From: Trissonchulus latispiculum
Lineage: Eukaryota; Nematoda; Enoplea; Enoplida; Ironidae
Length of the DNA: 64,000 nt
Direction: 5' to 3'
NCBI GenBank assembly: GCA_030248195.1
Contig: JASAND010020834.1
Location: 1 to 64,000 of the forward strand
This document shows positions 1-10,216 of this stretch, piece by piece. A model generated the notes under the pieces. That model saw only the letters and a program-made list of their open reading frames with translations, searched no databases and was not told the DNA's origin. The number at the start of each line of letters is the position of its first letter. The first letter of the stretch is position 1. Position numbers and translations under genes: made by a program.

Positions 1-922
1 AGACTCTGGCTTATCTACGTTTTGCAATTCATCGGGATAGAATAGACCCTGTATTGGCTCTTCGGCTATGTCTTCAAGTTCAGTTCATTCCGCTTGGGCG
101 AACAGACTTTATTTTCAAAATTTCCTAGGACCAATTTGGTAGATAGCCTTTCTCAAATCTCCCTTTAGTCTTACTTATTCGAACGATATCATCAATTTTA
201 AACTGCTTTTTCAACTTAGAACGCCTACCAAGAAAGATCTCTCTTACCTTCTGCTCATTCTCTTGCTTAGAACCCTCAGTTGGAGTCATTTTAATTGTAC
301 GATGCTTTGAATTGTTGTAACCACTTACGAAACTCTGGAGAACATCTAGGTACCTTTCAGCTTTTTGTCCGCGTAAAGTACTTCCATATTTTTGTCTTCA
401 GTGTTCTGTTAAAACGCTCTACAATGCTACACTTTATGTCGGGGTTATTGCAGGTGTAGTAGCGAATGTCCTTTGATTTTAGCAATTCTTGAAACTTTTT
501 ATTTTGAAACTCTTTTCCTCTGTCACTTAATACCATCTGGGGTTTTCTACCTTGAGCCAGAATGTTTTCAAAAGCCGCAGTGATATGTGCCGCCGACTTG
601 CTTTTCACCGGCTCTACCCAAGCGAACTTGCTGAAGCCGTCAATGCAGGTGAGTAGAAAGTGGTAATCATCGTTTTGGCCAGCCAAATTTACCATGTCTG
701 CTAGATCAATCTCCCATTGTTCATCAATATCATGGAATATGTAGCTAAGGTGGTTATACTTTCGCTTTATGGGTTTGTGAACAGAGTAGGTATACCGTTT
801 GCTGAGCCAATCCCCTAACCTGTTTTTGGGAAGCCCCTACTGCTTTTGCCAAAGAATTTATCCCAGAAAATGCCGAGGGTTGGGTGGGATCGTAATATAA
901 TTTGGTTAGAAGGCCTTCCATT
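1..922 (-). pseudogene. Polinton/Maverick-type rve integrase, broken and cut by the window edge
   Basis: This is the retroviral-like (DDE) integrase that inserts Polinton/Maverick and adintovirus DNA into host chromosomes. Reading leftward, the N-terminal part starts with an ATG near 922 and contains the LYYDP segment. The catalytic core follows: EIDLADM (first Asp), VLSDRGKEF (second Asp) and VERFNRTLK (Glu), so all three catalytic residues are present. The C-terminal part ends with GLFYPDELQ at the window edge, a typical Polinton integrase tail. The gene is dead. Frame changes occur near 815-825, near 361-365 and near 80-90, and a TAG stop lies at 125-127. The only long open stretch is 357-839. 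It points the same way as the ATPase at 1,806-2,483, as in one element. Family assignment is by motif and is firm; the boundaries are approximate. Confidence 0.85.
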
Positions 923-1271
923 TTAGTTATGCCAGTGCTTTACTGAAGTTAAAATGTTTCTCTTTGCTTTTTATTTTGTTGTTTGTACCCGTTGTACGTT
1001 TCCGTTTTCGTTTTGTTTTGTTTCCCGTTCCAAATTGAAGTCTCTGCCTCAATTTTCGTATGCGCTCTACCGTGTCTGTTGATGAAGGAGTGTCTTTTAT
1101 TCCCAACGTTGACGATTGCCGATAAACTCCCTAGGAACATTACTTCCCTTAGAGCCTCACCTTAGAGAGTTATAGGGAGAGTTGAGACAATGTCGGGAAG
1201 AGGATGTCTTTTGTTCCGTAGGTGATTATGTTTAATATATAGGGTTTTTCCTTTAAAATCTTCTTCTGTAG
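923..1271. other. No gene seen between integrase relic and small ORF
   Basis: Short overlapping ORFs on both strands (949-1,140 minus, 983-1,165 plus) lack recognisable motifs and look like chance. The stretch is probably decayed interior of the virus-like element. Confidence 0.4.
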
Positions 1272-1403
1272 TTAGTCTGCTGGTACTTTTTCAACTTTGT
1301 ATCTGCTGAGTCTTTGCTTTTTAACTTTTTGAACTACATCCTTTTCAAGAACGTCCTGGTGCTGATCAAGCTCTTCTGGTTTCACTAGGATCGAATACTC
1401 CAT
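1272..1403 (-). CDS. Small 43-residue ORF in the Polinton-like element, function unknown
   Basis: An intact ORF from ATG at 1,403 to TAA at 1,272-1,274 encodes 43 residues beginning MEYSILVKPEELDQHQ. It is rich in Lys and Glu/Asp and has a basic middle (VQKVKKQRLSRYK). No domain is recognised. Its start overlaps the stop of the hydrophobic ORF upstream by one base (TAATG), a compact arrangement common in viruses and unusual in host animal genes. Its strand matches the integrase and the ATPase. It could be a small virion or accessory protein, or chance; the overlapping start is the main reason to list it. Confidence 0.4.
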   Translation of the reverse strand: MEYSILVKPEELDQHQDVLEKDVVQKVKKQRLSRYKVEKVPAD

Positions 1404-1591
1404 TATTTTATAAAACTACTTGCATGTACGTCATCGACTATTCCAATTAGTGGACCGAGGAGAGCTGGGAGGAAACACCCTTTTGAACCATAATTTGTTT
1501 TTTAAGTCTCTAAGTTTAATTTTTTATCTCTCAGAGTTCGTAGTGTATTCACGTGTCTGTGTATAGCTTTTTTGTCTTCGTTTCTGATAGA
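1403..1591 (-). pseudogene. Basic helix plus hydrophobic GxFLPxLL segment, small virion-protein-like relic
   Basis: This open frame has a basic region (about AIHRHVNTLRTLRDKK) followed by a hydrophobic segment GCFLPALLGPLIG. A TAA at 1,502-1,504 separates the two. Small proteins of Polintons and adintoviruses often pair an Arg-rich helix with a GGFLPLL-type hydrophobic stretch, and they are usually taken to be minor capsid or membrane-active proteins. That likeness, and the position between integrase and ATPase genes, are the basis of the call. The internal stop suggests it is dead. Function is inferred from pattern only. Confidence 0.35.
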
Positions 1592-1805
1592 TTAACGTTT
1601 CCCAGAAAATACCATCTCAATACAGTCTAGGATTGTTCAGGATTAGACTAAGATCACTGCTTTCAATGATAGCTTCTCTGACCTTTTTGTTGCAGTTACA
1701 GGGATGTATAAGACAGGGAAGATTACTTTCAAATCGTTTAGCCATTTTGCGTTTTCATTGATTATCAATGTTTCTTATCGGATTGTGTATGTTGATTTCA
1801 CGTTT

Positions 1806-2483
1806 TTATTGATTCTCCCCCGTTTTTATTGATTTCGGTAGGTAAACTCCAGTTCGATCGAAAATGTTTGTTCTAAGTCGGTACTGCTCTGGGGTTTCTT
1901 GGTCGAGGTCAATAAGAAGATAACCGTGAGGCCTTGATGTTGCGTGATTGAAAGATTCCATAAAGTAAGTTGTGTTGGTCGGAAACATTTGTCGGGCTAG
2001 GTTCATTGCTGTTAGTTTATCTGCTGGGTTTTTCATCAAGACAATATATTGACAATTTATTCTGTTAGTTCTTTACTTGTCGTAAAATAAGCCTTGGGTG
2101 ATGTGAATGACACTGCAAGACCAGTGGTGGCATCCGCGAGTGAATAGTCGAATCAGTTTAGTGTCCTTTTTTACTTCATCCATGAGATCATCAAGAATGA
2201 ATAAAATTGGCTCCATGTTCCTCTTAAGTTGCTCTAGATCCGGCAAACCCTCAATAAACTCTGCCTCTATATCGTCGTACGCTGCCTGCCACACTCTAAA
2301 ACACCAAACAACCCTTTTTGGTGGAGGTTTTATCAGCCTATGCGCGTTTTGAACTATTTTTAAAGTAAACGTGGTCTTCCCAGCTTTAGTTGGGGCAGAG
2401 ATTATGCAGGTGAATGGATGCTTAAGATAGAGAAAATCACTACAAATGCGATCCATTAACATCGATCTTGAAAAATCGTTCAA
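1806..2483 (-). pseudogene. A32-like genome-packaging ATPase (FtsK/HerA type) with one in-frame stop
   Basis: This family pumps viral DNA into capsids and is one of the core genes of Polintons and relatives. The N-terminal half (from ATG at 2,483) has a Walker A motif, SAPTKAGKTTF, near residue 30. A Walker B motif, ILFILDDLMDE, lies near residue 94, and GCHHWSCSVIHITQ follows. A TAA at 2,073-2,075 interrupts the frame, but the same frame continues. It carries the C-terminal segment with LARQMFPTNTTYF, HGYLLIDLDQETPE and RLRTNIF, which matches the usual end of these ATPases. The total of 226 codons is near the usual length. A single nonsense change appears to be the only lesion, so the gene died late or the stop is an assembly error. 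A start further upstream is possible because the frame stays open for several codons before the ATG. Confidence 0.82.
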
Positions 2484-2741
2484 TTTCTTAGTAACAAACT
2501 TACAAGATCTAAATATTGTACCCTATTCTGGATACTTCTAGATGGTTCTGGACACTTAAGCTTCGGTGCTTTTATGCTTTCTTCTTCTACTTGACCTGCG
2601 TGATACATTCTTAACAGGCAGCAGGTACACCGTCTTATCATTCCCACTTTCGCTGTCTGTTATTCTCCGTCTGTTAGTTTCGTACAACTGAAATCAGTTT
2701 CCTTGCTGCAAAGTCGTTACTGACCTTTCTGTCTATACAAT

Positions 2742-3928
2742 ATGCCAAAGTTGACGCGACAAGAAATGCTTTATAATGATCTTTACCCAACGAAAACGTC
2801 AACTCCGTAAGTTTTGTATAAAATCTTATTTGCTCAACTGTTTAAGGATTAAATTCTAAATATTGAATCAGTATTGCACGTTAAGTTTTCTCTTATTTGT
2901 TGTAACTGCACAGTGTCCACTAGTGTCATATATCATACATATGATATGAAATATCAGTACTGACTATGACTATTTTAGTCCCCGTAGTAACTTGGTACGG
3001 ACAAACCCCATGAATTTTGGTAATATAAACTAATTGATAGACTAATTAAATCTGATTGAATCTAATTGATAAGCTAATTGAACAATGTTAACTGAGACTG
3101 TACGTAAGAGACAGACGCTCAACTTGTGCTGTTAGTTTGACTAGTGATAGCATAACTAAATGAAACTAAACTAACTAAACTAAATGATAACTAAATTGTT
3201 GTTCAATACATAATGTTTTATATTTCTTGCAGAACCAAAGAGTGTCTGGCTCCACCACCATCCCCAGAGCTGTCACCAATTCTTCCTGCCAAAAATGCAG
3301 TCTGAAAGTCTCTCAGGTACCAACGAAGACATGTCTTTGGATGATGACGATGATAAAACTCTAACACCAAAATTGGATCCGAATCAGAAAGATAAAATAA
3401 CGCAGACATCACCCATCTTGTAAGCCATTTGATAGAGAATGAAGTCTTAACTTATAGTTTTTACCTACTGCACATAAACCTGTAAAAAATTTACTATGGG
3501 CTTACGTTTTGCAGTTTAAATAAAATGTAGGAACTCTGATCAATTTAATGTAACTATAATTGCTTTCTTTTCTAGGACTAAAGATGTCGGGACTTCGGTT
3601 GATACAACCATATGGGATATGAGACCGCTGGTTGTAAAGGTTTTGGAAATTCAAGACAAAGGCCCGAAGTGCGGAAAAACTGGACATAAAAACACCTTTC
3701 GGGGTAAACGATTCGGTTGTCCAGTAGCAGCTGACGAGTAAGAGTTTTTAACTTCATTGGGTTGTCATATATTTTAGTCCATTTCCTTCAAGCAGTATGT
3801 GCACGTGTATATTATCATGAATGGCAATATCCCTAGACACTGACAACTGCTCTTATATTAATGTAAACTGGGTCTTCTACAGATATAAAGGTCAGTAACT
3901 ACGCGCAGGTCACTATCTGCACTGCACA

Positions 3929-3988
<60 letters not shown>

Positions 3989-4105
3989 GTACAGTTTATC
4001 ATGTTATTGAGTAGATATAGGGTTTAAGACGTGTTAGTAGTACCCAACACACAGTATGCTTCTCATTTCAGATATTACAACAAAGCTTGTAACAAGAAGG
4101 ATTAA
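2742..4105 (+). CDS. Four-exon gene of unknown function with an acidic middle and a Cys/His-containing tail
   Basis: Exons read as 2,742-2,806, 3,233-3,419, 3,576-3,737 and 4,072-4,105. Donors are GTAAGT, GTAAGC and GTAAGA; acceptors are TTGCAG, TTCTAG and TTTCAG. Phases match at the last two junctions. An AATAAA at 4,201 follows the TAA stop. The protein starts MPKLTRQEMLYNDL, has a proline-rich stretch (APPPSPELSPILPAK), an acidic run (DMSLDDDDDK) and a basic Cys/His tail (GPKCGKTGHKNTF, then FGCPVAAD and NKAC) that could bind metal or nucleic acid. There is one conflict: in exon 2 the frame set by exon 1 runs into TGA after PAKNAV, while the downstream frame is offset by one base at an A5 run near 3,290. 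It may be a sequencing indel, an alternative splice or a dying gene. It lies between the two halves of the Polinton-like element; whether it belongs to the element or the host is open. Confidence 0.5.
3933..3984. repeat. (AT)n microsatellite
   Basis: About 26 uninterrupted AT units lie in the last intron of the four-exon gene. Confidence 0.95.
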
Positions 4106-5155
4106 GTGGCGTGAAAGAAATGACTGTGCCAAAAATTAAAAAAATGTTATTTTGTGAAAGTTTGGGTGAGAGTATAAATTGTTAGTAAAATCAAATGAGA
4201 AATAAAAGCGACTAAAATGTATAGTGTACAATGTATACCCCCATTAACTTATTAGTTTTAGGTTTGTGACGATAAGAAATAGACTCTTGTGCACATTAGC
4301 TTGTCGTGTTGTATGAGTTGTTTAATTTACACACGCATGTTGTGTGCTATGAAAATGTAAATCAATATTTGTGACCATAATAAGAGAGATAGGTGAAATG
4401 TGTTTACAAACGTCACGAAACAACCCGGCAGGGAGTGTGTACACAATCTACTTAGTTCTAATATGGCAAGACGAAGCAGGCCCATCGAGAAGACAGCAGA
4501 AAGTAAAAATAAGAACAGCTATATTGGCCATCGTTGTAGGCAAGCCTTTGAATAGTTAGCAACATTTTACATTAAAAGTAACTAAATTGTGTAAATAATA
4601 CCGCTGTGGAAGCAAATATAGCTGATTATAAGTATATGTATATAAGGGATCGTCATCACAGTCTGACTTATTCTTATGTTCAGTGTGGTATATTGGGAGA
4701 TAACAGCGCAAGCAACCAAAGTAAATAACGGTTTATCCGTACCCAATTACGAGATCAACAAATTGTGTTTAATTTAAATTTTCTACAAGCCCCCTTTATT
4801 AAGTAAACACGGTAAATCACAGTACAACAAACTAGATTACAGAAAATTATTAAAACGTGGAAAAATCTGCTACCCCATCAGTCTGACTTGTTCTGTCATT
4901 GCGAGCGGTCGGTTATAAGAGTTCTCTACTTTGCTAATTAACTGGTAAAGTATTGGTTAAGTTCTGGCCAGTTCATAAAATTATAGATTTGTTAAAAGTT
5001 CTAATTTTCCGTAAATACTAACAAACGGTAAACGTAAATAATAAGCCAAGCAAGTATTAGCTAACTATTAGCTAACAGCTAAAAGTGTATACAAACAATC
5101 AAAACTTTAGCAAGTCGCAGTTTGACTTGTTCTTTCATCGTGAACGGTCGGTTTT

Positions 5156-5211
<56 letters not shown>

Positions 5212-5302
5212 GCGGAGCCAAAACAATAACTACATAAAAACGGCAGTACATCGTGACTGTATTTTATGAGAACTAAAACATTAATTATTCACAAATTCAA
5301 TA
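4106..5302 (+). promoter_or_regulatory. Region upstream of the polymerase relic with three related promoter-like motifs
   Basis: No convincing gene. A motif close to CAGTCTGACTTGTTC recurs at about 4,657, 4,879 and 5,117. The last two are followed by a shared GCGAGCGGTCGGTT or GTGAACGGTCGGTT block. The first copy sits about 25 bases after a TATATAAG sequence (near 4,637), the spacing of a TATA box and an initiator. A (CT)n tract at 5,159-5,211 separates this from the zinc-finger ORF that starts at 5,303. A role as a repeated promoter or 5' leader is inference. Confidence 0.35.
5159..5211. repeat. (CT)n microsatellite
   Basis: About 25 CT units with one interruption (TTT), about 90 bases before the polymerase relic. 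Confidence 0.95.
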
Positions 5303-8300
5303 ATGAATACAATTGGCCAATTGAATGCTGCCATTGAGACCGGTGTTTGGAAGGATAATCCTACAATAACTCAGGCCCTTAGAGACCAAGCCGTGGCCCT
5401 AATCAAAGCAGAATGGGACGGCAAAGAGATCATTGGGACTGATGAATTTTGGACCTACGCCCAATCCCTGCCCCAAGCCACTACCCCGTCTGCTGGCACA
5501 ACCCTCTCTTACCCCACTTGTAATCAGATATTCCCCTCTTTGGTCGACCTCAAAAAGCACAAGGCCACCCATTCCTCCAGCCCCATTTTTCCTTGTCCAC
5601 ATTGTGAGAAAAGGTTCACTCGGAAAGACAATGTAACAAAACATATTAAAAAGTTTCATCCTACTATTGCGCCTCCATCCTATGAGTGTCGGAAGTGTGG
5701 ATTCAAATACAAAACCTACAAAGGATATCAGGGCCATTTAAGAACTCACAGAGAAGCCCCTAAACTTCAGGGCCCCGGGACCCTTAGGCAAACCCATTTT
5801 TCAAATCTCCCTACTGAAGAGGCCCCCAAATTGACTAGGAGTATTGTGAAGGATTTGTCGGAGGACCTAGCCCAGCGTTATAGAGAGAATTGGAGTCGGA
5901 TCAGAACTAGATACTTTATTTCCTCTGGTATCCAAAATAGATATAATTTTAGAGTTTCTGCTGTTGCCACGATTAAAGAGTTAATTAAAACGATATTTAA
6001 GCTTCAGAGGTGGCAATCTAAATTTAATCTATCCTTCAGGTTCGTACTAGAAATATTGAAGATGGTGAGCTCAGATACTCAGATACAGATACAGATCCAG
6101 ATACAGATACAGCTCAGATACAGATCCGGAAATAACCGGAATTTCGATGAGCCAATTCATATCTCTAATGATGGTGACCTGGGAAAAATTTTCTACGAAT
6201 TAGATAAGGGCGATATTCTTGAATGGGTTAGGCAACAACCCCCCAATACTAAATGGACTGTCCTTCAAAGTACTAAATAGTCTGTTTTTACATTAATAAA
6301 TTGATTTCCTATGCGGCGGGTGAGGCTAGGTATCTTCCCGATTATGTTAAAAATAATCGAGGTCTCAACTAATTGATCACAAATAAGAATAACCGGAAGA
6401 CCGTATCAGGATGAAAAGTGTTTCATCAGGTGTCTTGCCCTAGCCCTTGGATCAAAAATTCCAAGCCTAGCGGATAAAACAAATGAGTTGATTAATCAAT
6501 GGGTTCAACCAGGGGAAGAGTTTAATGGGGTGCATCTTGAAGATTTAGACGAGCTGGAAGACAAGTTGGATGTAGCTATTTCTGTTTATGAATTAGGCCC
6601 CACCGTTGAAGAACCAGAAGACCTCAATGAACTCCTAATTAGAAATCACGAAAGGGATCAAGAAGTAACTGAGGTTGCAGCTAAACTCATTAGAAGGCCT
6701 TTGGGAAAGAGAATCAGGAAGATGGCGGTCAATACATACGAAAACCATTTTTTCATTCATTAAAAATTTAAATAAATTCACACTTACTTGGAAATGCTCC
6801 AATTGTGAGAAATTGTTTCATCATCCTGGAGGATTTATCCGGCATTCAAGAAGTTGTGAGAAGGGCGTCAAACATATCTTCCCTGGAGGAGGAGTTGGAC
6901 CCACAAACACAATCCTGCATAAGATCAGTGAGCTAGGAATTCCAGTACCTGAGTGGTATTATCCTTTCCGCATATCATATGATTTCGAATGTATGTTCAG
7001 GACAGCTACCAGGAAAAGTGGACCTAACCTTATCTATGAGAAAGAACTCGTCCCATCTTCAGTATCCATAGCTTCCAATGTCCCAGGTTATGAAAATCCA
7101 CATTGCCTAATAACTACTGGAGATCCCTATGAACTCGTAGTTCGAATGAAGGACTATATGGAAGAAATTACAGACAATGCTTACGAACTGCTTAGGGAAA
7201 TTTACGAACCCACTCTTTCTGGACTAGCCCAGCACGAGAAGTTTCTAGCCGAATTTGAGGAATGGCTTAAATCTGTCCCAACTTTGGGGTTAAATTCAGG
7301 AAAATTTGACATGAATCTCATAAAGTCTTGTTTAATTACAAATTTACTCCTTAGTGGTCATGACTTGGGGTACACACTAAAAAAGAGTAATAACTGTATG
7401 GCCCTTTTCACTCCAAAATTGTACTTCCTCGACATTACAAATTATCTTGCCGCTGGAACCTCGTATAAAAAGTGGTTAAAAAGTTTCAAAATTACTGAAC
7501 AAAAGGGAGCTTTTCCATATGAGGCCTTTACGTCTTTGGAGTTTCTAGAACAAGGGTTGCCCCATCGTGATTTATTTTATTCAATCTTGAGACAGGAAGA
7601 GATAAATGATGAAGACCATATAGCGGTTGTAGCAGCTTGGAGAAAATATAAAATGAAAACTGTACGGGAACTATTGATCTGGTATAATAATTTAGATGTA
7701 GGACTCTTCCTTCAAGCTACAGAAAAGATGGTTGAATTTTGGAAATCAATGGGAATAGATATGTTTAAAAGTCGGGCAATCTCTCTCCCTGGTTTAGCGT
7801 ACAAACATATGATGAACAAAATTCCTAAGCATACAATTCTCCCTCTCTGGAATAGATTTACTAAACATTGGCATAAATTAATTAAGGATAATATAGTTGG
7901 TGGACCTAGTTTAGTCTTTCATAGATACCACGAAGCTGGGGTCACTGAAATTACAGATGGGTTGAAGGTTGCTCAAATTTTTGGGTTCGATGCCAATGCC
8001 CTATATCTCTGGTGCACAATGCAAGAGGTGCCCACTGGTCTGTACGCCGAATGGAAACCCACAGAAGATGGGAAATTCAAAAGGTGGCTTCAACGAGGTA
8101 GAAAAGAAGCAATATGGCTAGAGTATATGGCAAAGGTTACGGGAGTTAGAGTTGAGCATGCTTACAAAGGGGGACAGAAAAGAGTGGGAAAGCGAAGGTT
8201 GACGGATGGGACCCTGAAAAGAACTTAGTCCTACAATTCCATGGGTGCTATTTCCACGGACATGGCTGCCAACTGGATAGAAATCAAAATCCAGAAGATA

Positions 8301-9621
8301 GAACGAAAAGAAGAGAAAGAGCAGAACGGGTCTCCCAGGCAATTAAAGATGGCGGTTTCTATTTGATTGAAAAGTAGGAATGCGAATTTGACATAGATTT
8401 AACTGACTCCCCAGATATGCAAGAGTTTGTGGACGAACATTTCAACCTTCCTAAGAAAAAAATCAGTCCTTACTTTCCCTCAAATGATCACTCAAATTCA
8501 AACCAATAGACTCTATGGGCTAGTTGAGGTAGACATTGAAGTGCCTGAAGACAAGAAAGAACGTTTTGCCGAAATGACCCCTATATTTAAAAATGTAGAT
8601 ATTAGCAGGAAAGACATCGGGGACCACATGAGGAGTTTTGCGAATTCAATGACCTAATGAATAAACCTAGGAGGGGGTTGATTGGAAGTTATTTTGGGAA
8701 GAAAATTCTCTTAGCAACTCCCTTAATTAAATGGTATCTCAAACATGGCCTAAACATTACAAAGATTTACCAGGCAATTGAGTTCAAACCTAAAACTTGT
8801 TTTAAAGATCTTGGAGACGAAGTAACTTACCATCAATCTGCAGCCGATTCCGATCCTGATTTAGCACTCAAGGGTGAAATGTTCAAACTTTTGGGAAATT
8901 CTTACTATGGCCGAACCATCACAAATCTAGAAAAGCACATGGACGTTAAGTTTTCCCTAAGGTCTGGAGCTAGTAGGGAAGTTAATGGGTGGAGATTCAG
9001 GCGATTAGAGGATCTGGGCAATGGGATCTACGAGGTTCAGTCTGCTAAATCAAAAATCGTTTTCCGACTTCCTGAATTAGTGGGGTTCCTTGTATACCAA
9101 TACGCCAAACTTAGAATGCTAGAATTTTATTATGACTGCCTGAAACCCAATTTGTGGCCCGAAACCTTCCAGCTTTGTCAAATGGACACGGACTCCCTCT
9201 ATTTTGCCTGCTCTTCCAAAAATTTAAGTGACTGTGTCCCTATTAGAAATGAAAAACAATGGGATAAGGCCCTTAAAGATTTCTTTGTCCTAGACCCCAC
9301 CCAAAAACGAATACCCGGGTTATTTAAAGAAGAATGGACCGGTGATGGCATAATAGCACTTTATAGTAAAACTTATCTAGCTTGGGAAAGACGAACAAAG
9401 TCTCCCACAAAGGAGTAAGCAAGGCCCTAAATAGCTACACTCCTGAAGATTTCAAAGAAGTTTTAGAAACGGGCAACACCAAATCTGGGGAAAATCGGGA
9501 ATTTAGGACTATAGATAACGAAATGTTACAGTATTTTCAAACTAAGGATGCCCTTCCCTATCTATATCCCAAAAGAGAGGTGTTGGAAGATGGAGTGAGT
9601 ACTGCTCCTTTGAATGTATAG
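5303..9621 (+). pseudogene. Protein-primed family-B DNA polymerase with N-terminal C2H2 fingers, Polinton/adintovirus type
   Basis: This is the replicative polymerase of a Polinton-like element, which would copy linear DNA from a protein primer. From ATG 5,303 the N-terminus has three C2H2-like fingers at about residues 70-90 (first Cys pair damaged), 96-119 and 128-149. Next is the conserved pre-polymerase region (KFNLSFRFVL; WVRQQPPNTKW; a KCFIRCLALALG block near 6,420) and a Cys/His block (CSNCEKLFHHPGGFIRHSR). The exonuclease follows: Exo I YDFECMF, Exo II LNSGKFDMN, Exo III YNNLD. Polymerase motifs are A (FGFDANALYLW), B (KLLGNSYYG) and C (QMDTDSLYF). The tail ends REVLEDGVSTAPLNV at 9,621, as in intact relatives. 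It is dead: the frame changes near 6,046, 6,280, 6,390, 6,763, 8,195, 8,480, 8,650 and 9,390, and stops include TAG at 8,375-8,377. All catalytic motifs are still readable, so decay looks moderate. An AATAAA follows at 9,722. Confidence 0.88.
6073..6130 (+). repeat. CAGATA/CAGATC hexanucleotide repeat inside the polymerase relic
   Basis: Roughly nine CAGATA-like units sit where relatives have a conserved tyrosine-rich stretch. The frame is shifted from about 6,046 until after the repeat, then returns, so the repeat region carries two compensating shifts. Confidence 0.8.
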
Positions 9622-10216
9622 ATGTTTCTTCTACATATTTTATCTCAACAGTCCTCTTAAGGACTACTGTATATAGTGCACATATTTGTTGTGTATACTT
9701 ATTGTATCTATAAAATGAAAAAATAAATCACAAAATTATAAGAACATTAGATGGTGGTGGACCGGGCTTAGTAGTGTACATAATTAGATAGTTAGGTACT
9801 GTTAATAGATTAAGGTAGTGCATAGATTAACTAGGTAGGTACGCTAGATCTTAGGTAGGTAGAAGTCCGGGAATGGGCCGACGCCGGGTTCCAAGCCCCA
9901 GGGGAAGAACGCAGAGGGACGGAAAGACAAAAAAATTAGAGAATGGGATCGTGGAAGGTAATTAAAGGAACAATGTATCGCAGATGAAAAGTACAAAGGT
10001 CATTCACTCCGAGGAGTGCGGCTCGAAATGTGCACCATATACTACCTGCATGGAACAAAAAAATCAATTGAAACTTATTGAATTGAATTCAAATAACATG
10101 TTTTTCAAATAGCAAAATTTTAGCAAACTGCTTACATTTGGCTCGTACAGTTGAAGTTCAAGCAGGCAGGTACCTGAAAAACAGATTTAAAATGGTAACT
10201 CTTGTTTTTAAGTGTA
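9622..10216. other. Flank after the polymerase relic, no gene seen
   Basis: Holds an AATAAA at 9,722 and a stretch with repeated TAGGTAGGTA-like words (9,760-9,870). If the virus-like element has a right terminal repeat it should begin here, but its left partner lies outside the window, so none can be confirmed. Confidence 0.4.

Noticed and set aside
949..1165. Overlapping ORFs on both strands between integrase and small ORF
   Set aside because: No motif, no start context; low-complexity Thr/Lys text.
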